Of a DNA stretch of 64,000 nt, positions 26,401 to 33,065 are shown one piece after another. Numbering within the stretch: position 1 is the first letter of the stretch; each line of letters starts with the position of its first letter. The position numbers were made by a program, and so were the translations under genes. Source of the stretch: JAICKM01 sp038228295 (GTDB lineage Bacteria; Chloroflexota; Chloroflexia; QHBQ01; JAICKM01); assembly GCA_038228295.1 (NCBI GenBank), contig JBBRPH010000003.1:1-64000 (forward strand). The letters are read 5' to 3'. The notes under the pieces are model-generated. The model made no database searches. It saw nothing but the letters and a program-made list of their open reading frames with translations, and had not been told where the DNA came from.

Positions 26401-26661
26401 GAACACCACAAGGTCGGCATCACCCGGCTCCAAGGTGAGCCAAGCCGCGTCGGCTCCCAGACTGCGTGCATATTCGGCGACCAGGGTGGTCTTGCCGAAC
26501 CCCGCCGGGGCCAGGACGAGCGTCAGCTTACGGGTACGCGCTGCTGCTAAGCCGGCTAGCAAGCGCGGGCGACTGACCAGCTGGGGCGGGGCCAGCGGCA
26601 CCCGTAGTTTTGCCGCAAAGAGCCGCAGGGGGGGCGAAGGTGTTTCTGTTTGCTGCGACAT
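23452..26661 (-). CDS. Large STAND-ATPase/TPR transcriptional regulator with C-terminal wHTH-BTAD (SARP-like output)
   Basis: The product is 1069 aa. The N-terminal NTPase (to ~residue 330) has the P-loop LAPAGFGKTTLVAEYA near residue 50 and Walker B LVIILDDFHEV, as in MalT-type regulators. Helical TPR repeats span ~350-800. After a linker comes a winged-helix domain (~835-920, LEVYSLGQATVYQDGVLI ... KELFFYLIEQRDG) and a BTAD domain (~925-1069) ending RLYQQLSGR. So it is a MalT-like sensor with a SARP-like DNA-binding end placed at the C-terminus. Such proteins switch on a target when an inducer releases ATP-driven oligomerisation. AGGAGAGG precedes the ATG at 26661. Its target and inducer are unknown; the neighbouring DUF5317 operon runs in the same direction. 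Confidence 0.9.
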   Translation of the reverse strand: MSQQTETPSPPLRLFAAKLRVPLAPPQLVSRPRLLAGLAAARTRKLTLVLAPAGFGKTTLVAEYARSLGADAAWLTLEPGDADLVVFGHYFIAAVARVRPAVGRAAQAWLEAAVNPALQLQDFAAVLVEELEGSGANDLVIILDDFHEVAGSGSILTLIDLLTRYMPPTVHLVLSSRAAPALTTTRLLVTQQIGGLGTDDLRFRPEEAVLWLADSGGPNTAAQAHALVETTEGWITGLILRAAAGHVDSSPPATAQVYAYLSSEVLERQPPPIQHFLLRAAVLPRLDSAACRRILEIADPDTLLRWVYEQQLFLTAGESSADEGATYRMHQLFREFLLTRLRATAPQEWADLHRRVAAYYVEQRDLDPALESLFTIADWAAAAVLLGGVGPAELDAGHLESVERWLNAFPTAQRRLPVLLLLSARLAAAQSDLVAAGDLLKRAEHALQTAGDPATYAEALALRARFAVAGNDGQGILAAAQQALAVPQASPVTQAEAQHCLGIAYTIIGDMVHAEEAFTAARFGYDALEDSQSLAMVLASWGYSRVLFDQPRQAEALLMQALGLVRAAGNRRIESRVLSNLAAVYQRYGDLARADSCLATATAIAHTLRWHRVEAEVLLGRAENALELAGPAAAWPHYRASAAIARQAAPHTWVLALAGQARCLRLLGDTRAAMHSARQGLEAARADQMNYATGVCCLELGAILVTENPSEALLLLQEAETFLAGEGNTHDALRGTVVIASALFATGAHSAAHRALERALHDAEGWPSQYDLASELAGRYGFPLLRQAAESDTRYGALLTQAAQTLTLLPDVPTTNDPATAVTSPRLPILEVYSLGQATVYQDGVLIAQSQWQTTTAKELFFYLIEQRDGARKEVILTAFWPDQPSEQANNTFHSSLRRLRGALGAAAVQVEDGNYRLNPQLRPWHDGTEALRYMDQARACADPTLARLWWAAAAALLRGAFAEEFYHDWAEERRRFWAARTHAAYNWLLDDAQQRGAFDEVIQWGRQLLTFDPLDETAHARLIRAYAVGGRTAEALGQYHELQRLLADELGTTPSSETQRLYQQLSGR

Positions 26662-26817
26662 ACCGCCTCTCCTAGCTTGCGCGTTACACGCCGGAGGCTG
26701 GGACCATAGATCCAGGCCGCACACTCAGGCTGTTCCCCAAATAGGGATCTAGCCGTCTAATAGTATAGCAGATTTAGCTACCAAAGTGCAGAGATGGAGA
26801 CCGAGCGGCCAAAGTAT

Positions 26818-26860
26818 AAAGCGGGCACATTATCCGTCATTAGGATAATGTGCCCGCTTT
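26818..26860. terminator. Perfect 18-bp inverted repeat, probable tatA terminator
   Basis: AAAGCGGGCACATTATCC pairs perfectly with its complement across a 7-nt loop. On the minus strand it lies 41 nt after the tatA stop and is followed by a T-rich stretch (TTTATACTTT), which fits intrinsic termination. It may also insulate the regulator promoter. Confidence 0.7.
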
Positions 26861-26901
26861 ACTGAACCGCCTATTTGGGGCAGCAACCGCCCCCAGCTAC
26901 G

Positions 26902-27156
26902 TTACTCGCGCACAGTCGTAGTAGTGGTCTCAGGCAACATAATAGGGCCTGTCTCCGCTACTGGTGTGACCGGAGCAACCGGTGTGGGCGCGGTCGGGTT
27001 AGGTACTTCAGTCATGGTGCCGACTGCGCCTCGGAACTCGCGGACGGTAGTGCCTAACGTGTGGCCCAGCCCGGCTAACTTACTAGGGCCAAAGACTACC
27101 AGCAAAATCACCAGAATCAAGATCAGGTGGGTCGGTTGCATCAATCCTTCAAACAT
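26902..27156 (-). CDS. tatA: Twin-arginine translocase subunit TatA/TatE
   Basis: The 84-aa protein has the TatA plan: a short outer N-terminus, one membrane helix (LILILVILLVVFGPSKL) with the FGPxKL hinge, an amphipathic helix (GLGHTLGTTVREFRGAV) and a Pro/Thr/Val-rich cytoplasmic tail. TatA oligomers form the pore for folded proteins exported with twin-arginine signals. AGAGGAGAAG precedes the ATG. No tatC or tatB is nearby, so this is a stand-alone copy. A hairpin follows the stop. Confidence 0.92.
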   Translation of the reverse strand: MFEGLMQPTHLILILVILLVVFGPSKLAGLGHTLGTTVREFRGAVGTMTEVPNPTAPTPVAPVTPVAETGPIMLPETTTTTVRE

Positions 27157-27345
27157 GGCGCGCTTCTCCTCTAAGTAGGGTTGTTATGCACAGGTGGCCT
27201 TATGACGGTGGTCCTTCGTGCCCAACTACTGTTTAGTATACTCTCCAGGCAAGCAATCGGATTGTTTTCCAGTCGCTTACTATGGGCTGGGGTGGGTGGG
27301 GAAGCTATGCCGACTGTGGTAGTCGTTCGAGGTTTATAATCCCAC

Positions 27346-27945
27346 TTAGAATAGTTCGCATGCGATGGCGACCACTTGCGGATCGAATTGCCGCCCCGAC
27401 TGGAGGATGAGTTCGGCACGTATTTCTCGGCAGGAGCGGCGTGGCTGATACGGCCGGTCACAGCCCATCGCCGCCCAAGTGTCGGCCACGGCCAGGATGC
27501 GCGCCCCCAGTGGTATGGCTGTTCCATACAGCCCATCGGGGTAGCCGCTGCCGTCCCAGCGCTCATGATGCGCACGCACCCAGTCGGCCAGATAGGCCAA
27601 CGCTGGATCGGCAGCTACGCATAGCGCGCCCCGCACCGGATGCGTCTGGATGATCGCGCGGTCGTCCGCAGATAGCGGCCCGGCTTGTGCTAGGAGCGCG
27701 GCCGGCAAGCCTAGTTTGCCATAGTCATGTAATAGCCCAGCGATCTGGAGATCGGAACACAGCCGGCGGGTCAAACCCAGTTCGCGCCCGATCCAAGTCG
27801 CGCGTCCGGCTACCTGTCGGCTGTGTCGCCAGAGCGCGAGATCGTGCTTATAGAGATTGACAAGCAAATGCAGGCCGGCCACCGTCAAACCCGGCTCTGT
27901 GGCCGTGCCTTCCTGCGATACGGCGCGCAGGCGTAGTGTGGTCAT
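27346..27945 (-). CDS. HD-GYP domain protein (cyclic-di-GMP phosphodiesterase type)
   Basis: The protein has 199 aa and consists of one HD-GYP domain. Metal ligands and signature are present: HSRQVAGRA, LLHDYGKLGLP, IQTHPVRGA, VRAHHERWDGSGYPDGLYG with the GYP motif, and ARILAVADTWAAM. These enzymes hydrolyse c-di-GMP. No receiver or sensor domain is fused, so control must be transcriptional or by partners. GGGGAG precedes the ATG. It follows a 77-aa gene by 22 nt. The shared promoter has three 11-bp-spaced TTAA boxes. Confidence 0.9.
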   Translation of the reverse strand: MTTLRLRAVSQEGTATEPGLTVAGLHLLVNLYKHDLALWRHSRQVAGRATWIGRELGLTRRLCSDLQIAGLLHDYGKLGLPAALLAQAGPLSADDRAIIQTHPVRGALCVAADPALAYLADWVRAHHERWDGSGYPDGLYGTAIPLGARILAVADTWAAMGCDRPYQPRRSCREIRAELILQSGRQFDPQVVAIACELF

Positions 27946-27967
27946 TAGACTCCCCTTTGGCCCGCGC

Positions 27968-28201
27968 CTATCTCCTCATCCAGCGACTGACCAAGACGCG
28001 ACCGGTAACGAGTAGATCGCTGTAATCTCTGGATAACCAGTCCGGTTTCCACCCAGCGGGGCGCCGGGGTACGGGGGTTAAGCGTACAGCAAGTCGCTGC
28101 CAGCCGGTCGGATGTGGCTCCTGCCGGCGTGCCGTATGGAAGGCTCGGCGTACCAGGCCATCCACCACTGCATCGAATACTTCCGTCTCACATGGTGCCA
28201 T
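27968..28201 (-). CDS. Small basic protein of unknown function, first gene of the HD-GYP operon
   Basis: 77 aa. It begins MAPCETEVFDAVVDGLVRRA and ends in an Arg/Trp-rich segment (SRDYSDLLVTGRVLVSRWMRR at the end). No family is recognised. GAGG lies 9 nt before the ATG and a TATAAA -10 box 57 nt upstream. It is followed directly by the HD-GYP gene. It could be an adaptor or simply a leader gene. Confidence 0.6.
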   Translation of the reverse strand: MAPCETEVFDAVVDGLVRRAFHTARRQEPHPTGWQRLAVRLTPVPRRPAGWKPDWLSRDYSDLLVTGRVLVSRWMRR

Positions 28202-28257
28202 CTTGTTATCCTCTTCCGGTAGGCCGCCCCAAGAATGGGGTGCGCTGCTACGCTCTA

Positions 28258-28300
28258 TTTATATCAGGGCGCCATTAAGCTGCCGTTAAGAGCGTGTTAA
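28258..28300 (-). promoter_or_regulatory. HD-GYP operon promoter with three TTAA boxes
   Basis: On the minus strand TTAACA (28295-28300), TTAACG (28284-28289) and TTAATG (28273-28278) are exactly 11 bp apart. They are followed by 9 nt and TATAAA (28258-28263). There is no -35 box; the repeats cover its place, as at promoters activated by PhoB/PhoP-type regulators. The same layout occurs at 28352 and 30850. Confidence 0.75.
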
Positions 28301-28351
28301 AGATCGCTACCGGCCGGATCAACGGGCCGCAGGACGGCGGCCGATCGCCTG

Positions 28352-28394
28352 TTAATCGGCTCCTAATCCTCTCTTAACGTTGCTGCGCTATACT
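28352..28394 (+). promoter_or_regulatory. Promoter of the 93-aa membrane protein gene with three TAA-core boxes
   Basis: TTAATC (28352), CTAATC (28363) and TTAACG (28374) are 11 bp apart, followed by 9 nt and TATACT (28389-28394). It is divergent to the HD-GYP promoter, with 51 bp between the two outermost boxes. A ribosome site and ATG follow at 28450. Confidence 0.75.
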
Positions 28395-28449
28395 AAATGG
28401 CAGATGCGCGGTCGGGTTGACCGGCCAGGGTAGCAATGGAGGGACATTG

Positions 28450-28731
28450 ATGGAATGGTGGATTGGTGGGCTGGGTCTCACATGGGTGTTGGGGGCGAAC
28501 CTGATGTTGCATTACTTGGGCCGGCGCACGACCGCCGACACGGGATCGGCGATCTCCGCGCCAAGTGGTTTGCCGCCGCGGATCGCCTGGGTTGATCCAC
28601 CCACACGCCAAGCGGTGGATCTGGTGCGCGCCGGCAACCGCATCGGCGCGACATATCTGCTGCTGGAACTGGACGGGCTGAACTTCCGCGAAGCCCAGGC
28701 GGTTATCGCGGTGGTGGCCGGCACACGTTAG
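28450..28731 (+). CDS. Small membrane protein with ribosomal L7/L12-like C-terminal domain
   Basis: 93 aa. Residues 3-20 are one membrane span (WWIGGLGLTWVLGANLML). A ~25-residue linker leads to AVDLVRAGNRIGATYLLLEL then DGLNFREAQAVIAVVAG. That end parallels the C-terminal fold of ribosomal protein L7/L12 (VDLVKxGxKIxAIKxLRExTGLGLKEAK). Such tethered L7/L12-like domains occur in membrane proteins of unknown role. GGAGGG lies 7 nt before the ATG. The gene ends inside the last codons of the convergent MCP gene (3-4 nt overlap) and shares its promoter architecture. Confidence 0.75.
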   Translation: MEWWIGGLGLTWVLGANLMLHYLGRRTTADTGSAISAPSGLPPRIAWVDPPTRQAVDLVRAGNRIGATYLLLELDGLNFREAQAVIAVVAGTR

Positions 28732-30767
28732 CTCCGCTGAGGAATACCCTGCCGCGTCGCGCCGGCTGTAGCCGTATCCAACGTGCCGCCGTTACGGCGG
28801 GGCCCTAAAGAATCCGCAGGCTGTGCCGTGCGCGCCAAGTCCAGCGCCAGCGCTTCTAACTGATCGGCTCCCCCGGTCACTTCCTGCGCCGCCCGTGCGC
28901 CGCTGTGGGCCAGATCGTCCAGATGCTGAGCGCTCCGCAACGACTCTTCGCCTACGGCACGCAGGTTGAGCAACGCCGCGCCGATGCCCTCGACCAGCGC
29001 TAGATCACGCGCCGCCTGGACGGCAATCGCCCGGTTGGCCGCCTGCGTGCGTTGCACTAGCGGTAAGCCGGCCGTAATCTCCTGCGCTCCCGCCGCCGCC
29101 CCTTGCCGCGCCCGTTCACCGGCCACCAGCACCGACTCCACCAACTGCTGCACTCGCCGCGCTTCCGCTTTGGATCGTCGTGCCAGATCATTCACTGCAT
29201 CGGCCACTGCTGCGAAGCGTGTCCCATACGGCCCTGCTCCGGCGGCTTCAATGGTCGCGTTTAGGGCCAGCAAATGCACACTGTCGCTCAAGTCGTCAAG
29301 CACTCCCATCACGCTTTGTACCCGGCGCAGCGCGGTGGTGAGATCCGCTAACTCGGCATTGATCGCCGCGCCGCTGATCGCTAAGCGGTCCATCGCCAGG
29401 GCGACTTCCCGACCCATGGCCTCACCCCCATCGGCGCTGGTGCGGGTGGTGCGCGCAGCCTGTTCCACCTCGCCCACTGCCGCAGCGATAGAGTTAACAG
29501 CGTGCCCGCCGTTAGTGATACTAACCGTCAGGCTGTCCACCGCCGTGACCTGCCGCCGCGCCGCTGCCGCTTGCCCGGCGGCGATCTGCGCCAGTTGACT
29601 AGCCGCCGCGCTTAACAAGGCGGTCAGCCGGGCGCGGTCTTGCTCGCGTTGTAGCCGCTCGGCGCTAAGGGAATCACCCAGCGAATCGGCCATCGCGTTA
29701 AACGTCCGGCCTAACAAGCCAATTTCGCCGTGACGCACGGTGCGCGCGCGCCGCGACAGGTCGCCGGCTTGGATCGCCATGGCCGTATGGGCCAGCGCCG
29801 TGACCGGACGGGTGATCGCGGCGGCAAAGGTCAGCGCTCCGATCAGGATCAGCGCCAGCGTGCCGCCGAGCGTACCCAGGCTGGCCGTTAACCCGGTGTT
29901 CACCAAGCGGTCGGTATCGTCGGTCGCTACCAGTACTGCGAACCCATTTGTCGTGCCCGCCCAGTCTAGCGACCCATAGGTTGCGGCATAGGGTCGCCCC
30001 CCGACCGTCAAAAAGCGGGTGCCTTGCTCACCCCGCGCCGACTGGGTCAGCGTATCTTGCACTGCCGCCCAGCCGCTGCTCTGTGCTTCGTTGCGGCCAA
30101 AGCTGCTGTACAAGTGCCCCCCGACCGCTAGCACCACTTGGCCGTTGACCGTCTGCTTGAGCCGCGTCAGATAGTCCCCGCTGACGCTACGCCCTACCAA
30201 CGCTTGGCCCAAATATTGGCTGCCGCGCATAATCGGCAGATGTGCGACGAGCAGCGCGCTGCTCGCTTGCGGCAGTAGTTCCAGCGTGTCGGTTAGCCCT
30301 ATAGTCCAGCCGGCGGGCAGTTGCCCGACCTCCAATGCCGGATCGGTTGCCAGCGAAAGGACTAATGCGCCCGTCGTATCATACACCCGCACTAAATCGA
30401 AGCCGTAACGGTCCATATTGAAGCGATAATAGATGTCGTTCATGGTGATCTGGAGGCTGCTGCGATCCACCGGCGTGGCCGCCAGGGCGGGGCTGCCGGT
30501 ACGCGCCAGGTAGTGTGCCGCCTGTTGCACAGCATTCGCTTCATCGCTGAGTGTGGTGCGGAGACGTGCCGGGCGGTCCCGTAAAGTCTGAGCCAGCAGT
30601 CCGGCTCGCGTGCTGTTGGTGGTGGTCAAGAATACCCAAGCATCGGCGGCTAGCGCTAACACAATCAGTGCGGTTAGCGGGATCAATAATTGGGCCCACA
30701 GCGGCAAGCCGCGTACTTGTCGCCGGACCGAGCCGTGGCCCGGTCGCCCTATAGAGTGGTGCGCCAT
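28728..30767 (-). CDS. Methyl-accepting chemotaxis protein with extracytoplasmic CACHE-like sensor
   Basis: 679 aa. Span 1 (~25-47: LLIPLTALIVLALAADAWVF) and span 2 (~290-315: GTLALILIGALTFAAAI) enclose a ~240-residue outer sensor with the double-CACHE look (RVYDTTGALVLSL, YAATYGSLDWAGTTNGFAVL). A HAMP domain (RPVTALAHTAMAIQAGDLSRR) and an MCP coiled coil follow. The signalling tip is LLALNATIEAAGAGPYGTRF, with Gly in place of the usual Arg of EAARAG, as in the other MCP of this window. No che genes are present nearby. Its promoter has the three-box layout shared with the HD-GYP operon, which suggests coordinated control of chemosensing and c-di-GMP. Confidence 0.9.
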   Translation of the reverse strand: MAHHSIGRPGHGSVRRQVRGLPLWAQLLIPLTALIVLALAADAWVFLTTTNSTRAGLLAQTLRDRPARLRTTLSDEANAVQQAAHYLARTGSPALAATPVDRSSLQITMNDIYYRFNMDRYGFDLVRVYDTTGALVLSLATDPALEVGQLPAGWTIGLTDTLELLPQASSALLVAHLPIMRGSQYLGQALVGRSVSGDYLTRLKQTVNGQVVLAVGGHLYSSFGRNEAQSSGWAAVQDTLTQSARGEQGTRFLTVGGRPYAATYGSLDWAGTTNGFAVLVATDDTDRLVNTGLTASLGTLGGTLALILIGALTFAAAITRPVTALAHTAMAIQAGDLSRRARTVRHGEIGLLGRTFNAMADSLGDSLSAERLQREQDRARLTALLSAAASQLAQIAAGQAAAARRQVTAVDSLTVSITNGGHAVNSIAAAVGEVEQAARTTRTSADGGEAMGREVALAMDRLAISGAAINAELADLTTALRRVQSVMGVLDDLSDSVHLLALNATIEAAGAGPYGTRFAAVADAVNDLARRSKAEARRVQQLVESVLVAGERARQGAAAGAQEITAGLPLVQRTQAANRAIAVQAARDLALVEGIGAALLNLRAVGEESLRSAQHLDDLAHSGARAAQEVTGGADQLEALALDLARTAQPADSLGPRRNGGTLDTATAGATRQGIPQRS

Positions 30768-30849
30768 AGAATCCAGAATCTCCCACTAAGAAGCGTGCCC
30801 GGTAGTGAGGATACAGTAGCGTCGTCGCAATGACAATCCAACACAATCA

Positions 30850-30892
30850 ATTATAGGCGCGAGTTATTAGCGTGATATTAAGACAGTATTAA
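30850..30892 (-). promoter_or_regulatory. MCP promoter with three TAA-core boxes
   Basis: TTAATA (30887-30892), TTAATA (30876-30881) and CTAATA (30865-30870) are 11 bp apart. Then come 9 nt and TATAAT (30850-30855). The outermost box covers the stop codon of the ferric-reductase-like gene. The architecture is identical to the pair near 28.3 kb. Confidence 0.78.
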
Positions 30893-31626
30893 CGCTCTGC
30901 CTGCGGCGTGGCTACTCGCAATGCGGCGCGACGGATTTGCCATACCACACGGTAGAGAGTCAGCAGCCACAAGCTGCCGGCGGTGAGCCAGTAGTATGCC
31001 TGTGCCCAGGGTGCGGCGCTGTCAGTGCCGCCGACGACGCTGTGGATTAGCGCCAGCCCAAACACGGCGTAGCTGAGGAGGTGAATCGCCCGCCAGGCAC
31101 GCTGCCCGATCCCTTTGCGGATGTAGAAGGTGAACGTGACCGGTAGCAGCAAGTAGAGACCGATCTGGCCTAGCCCAATAGCGAGCGGGCGATAGGCATC
31201 GTTGCTGAAAGGGATCAGCACTTGCAACAGGCTGTAGGGCACGTAGCGATTACCGAGCAAGATACCGACGTGGAAGACAGTAAACGCCACGGCCAACAAG
31301 CTGGTGTATTCATGCAGCGCAAAGGCCGTCGGGCCACCCGGCCAGAGGCGCGCCAGCCGGTTGCTAATCAGCACGCCAAAGGCCATAGACATCCAGGCCA
31401 AGCCGTAGGCTACCATGCCGCTGGTGCGTGTCAGATACCAGTAAGCAGTGGGGTCGGGGCCAGTAAGGGAAGCTTGGAGGCCCGGTAGCCGGGCCGGCAG
31501 CACCGCCACGGTTAGTGCCGCGCCCACCACTGCGGCACCGATGAAAGCCACAGCAAACTGCCAGGAGACAAGTGAGTCATCCACCGGCGTGGGGGTGGGC
31601 GGGGGCGGCGCAGTGGTGCGGGCCAT
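30889..31626 (-). CDS. Ferric-reductase-like transmembrane heme protein
   Basis: 245 aa with about six membrane spans. Histidines placed as heme-b ligands are in LHEYTSLLAVAF, FHVGILLGN, IHLLSYAVFG and LIHSVVGG, the spacing of the ferric-reductase-like transmembrane domain (also MsrQ/YedZ-like). No FAD/NAD-binding C-terminus exists, so it must pass electrons to or from another protein. ApbE lies 3 nt upstream, linking it to covalent flavin chemistry. It probably moves electrons across the membrane; partners are not visible. Confidence 0.85.
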   Translation of the reverse strand: MARTTAPPPPTPTPVDDSLVSWQFAVAFIGAAVVGAALTVAVLPARLPGLQASLTGPDPTAYWYLTRTSGMVAYGLAWMSMAFGVLISNRLARLWPGGPTAFALHEYTSLLAVAFTVFHVGILLGNRYVPYSLLQVLIPFSNDAYRPLAIGLGQIGLYLLLPVTFTFYIRKGIGQRAWRAIHLLSYAVFGLALIHSVVGGTDSAAPWAQAYYWLTAGSLWLLTLYRVVWQIRRAALRVATPQAER

Positions 31627-31629
31627 CTT

Positions 31630-32547
31630 TTAGCTCCAATAATAGTTCAATAGGCGGCGACTGCGGCACACTTGCCCATCATCCAGCACAATTAAGCCGG
31701 CCAGGGTTGGGTGGCGGTCGAGCCAAGCCGTCCCGGCGCGGCTCCCCAGGATTAGCACCGCTTTGGCGGCGGCTTCGGCGTGTACCGCTGTGGGTGCGAT
31801 CACTGTGGCAGTTAGCACATCAGTGACTGCCGGGCGGCCGGTACGTGGATCCAGGATGTGGTGTTGCCAGATCCCCCCCTGCTGCCAGCGGCGATAATCG
31901 CGCCCAGAGGTGGCAATCGCCCCGTGCCGCAGCGCGAGTAGCGCCAGATCCCGGTCGGGATTATGCGGATCAGCAACGCCAATCGGCCAGGAGCTGCGGT
32001 CGGCACACGGCCCGCTGACACGAATATCGCCGCCGGCATCCACCAGGACCGGTCCCATCGCGACCAGCGCGTGCGCCGTGCGGTCGGCGGCCCATCCTTT
32101 GGCGATACCGCCGAAATCAAGCCGCACCCCCGCCGGCACGCGCACCGTGCGCGCACGTGGTCGGCAGCGAATCGCCTGCCAGCGCGGTATCGGTTCGGCG
32201 TCCGATCTCCCCGATCCCGTCAGTACCCACCCTGTCGCAAAGCTATTTGTATAGCCGGCCGCTTCCAGTGCGGCCGCGCCGGTCGGCGTGACCAGCCCGC
32301 CGGTGCGTCGCGCCGCCACCAATGCGGCCTGTAGTACATCCCACAAGGTTCGGCTCACGCGCACCACCCGGCCCGCCCGAGCGTTGAGGCGGCGCAACTC
32401 ACTGCTGGGCTGAAAGCGACTCAGAACCGCTTCCCACAGCGCAAACCAGTCGGGAACAGCCGCCAACGGATTCCCAGTCGGCGGCTCTACCCCGTCTAAC
32501 AGCACGCGCATCTCGGACCCCATCGCGCGGAAGGCTAACTTCTGCAT
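31630..32547 (-). CDS. apbE: FAD:protein FMN transferase ApbE
   Basis: 305 aa. It shows the ApbE signatures AMGSEMRVLLDG at the start, RLDFGGIAKGWAADRTA at ~170, DAGGDIRVSG, HHILDPRTGRPA and AEAAAKAVLILGSRAG near the end (Mg-site region). The enzyme attaches FMN from FAD to a Thr or Ser in target proteins by a phosphoester bond. No lipobox is seen. The gene is 9 nt from the upstream 109-aa gene and 3 nt from the heme protein. No protein with an obvious FMN-binding domain lies nearby. Confidence 0.93.
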   Translation of the reverse strand: MQKLAFRAMGSEMRVLLDGVEPPTGNPLAAVPDWFALWEAVLSRFQPSSELRRLNARAGRVVRVSRTLWDVLQAALVAARRTGGLVTPTGAAALEAAGYTNSFATGWVLTGSGRSDAEPIPRWQAIRCRPRARTVRVPAGVRLDFGGIAKGWAADRTAHALVAMGPVLVDAGGDIRVSGPCADRSSWPIGVADPHNPDRDLALLALRHGAIATSGRDYRRWQQGGIWQHHILDPRTGRPAVTDVLTATVIAPTAVHAEAAAKAVLILGSRAGTAWLDRHPTLAGLIVLDDGQVCRSRRLLNYYWS

Positions 32548-32556
32548 CGGTAACCT

Positions 32557-32886
32557 TTAGCGCGACGAACGCGTACGAGCGCTTGGGGCAGGGAACTGCC
32601 CTGTCCTCGGATCGCTGAAGAACGGCTGTTGCTGTTGCCCGGTAGACGGCAGGCTACCGGATGAGAACGCTCCCCGCCGGGTGCGCCCGCCGAACGGTAG
32701 TGGGGTCGGTACGGCGGGGATACCTGTGGGTGCCCCCGCTGCATCGGCAGCGGTCGCCGCACCGGGGTTCGTGCTCAGGGCGGCCCAGCCACCCAACGTG
32801 GCTGCGACTGCCGCCGCCGTAATCAGTGCTTTGATACCCTGTGCCTGGGCGGGACGTTTTTTCGCCCCAGGGCGTGTGTCAGCCAT
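32557..32886 (-). CDS. Small membrane-anchored protein of unknown function in the ApbE operon
   Basis: 109 aa. A basic N-terminus (MADTRPGAKKRPAQAQG) precedes one membrane span (~residues 19-36: ALITAAAVAATLGGWAAL). A Pro/Gly/Thr/Gln-rich outer tail without cysteines follows. No FMN-acceptor motif of the D-x-x-S/T-G-A-T kind is seen. GAGAGGAA precedes the ATG. It is first in an operon with apbE and the ferric-reductase-like gene, so a role as tether or acceptor is possible but unproven. Confidence 0.7.
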   Translation of the reverse strand: MADTRPGAKKRPAQAQGIKALITAAAVAATLGGWAALSTNPGAATAADAAGAPTGIPAVPTPLPFGGRTRRGAFSSGSLPSTGQQQQPFFSDPRTGQFPAPSARTRSSR

Positions 32887-33065
32887 TGCAATCGGTTCCT
32901 CTCAATCTGGTACGCAGACTCTGCTGCGTGTGTTTATCCTCTCCATTGTACAGCGACCGCTTAAGAGGCATATCCGAAAAAGGGAAGAATCATGTAAGAA
33001 TTGCTAGCCAGGGGCACGGCGCTCACCCAACCCCAGGTGTCGCGCCTGCCCCTGTCCCGTGTCCG

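Noticed and set aside
26818..26860. Inverted repeat as transposon ends or MITE
   Set aside because: The arms are adjacent around 7 nt, the site lies just after tatA, and a T-rich run follows, so a terminator is simpler.
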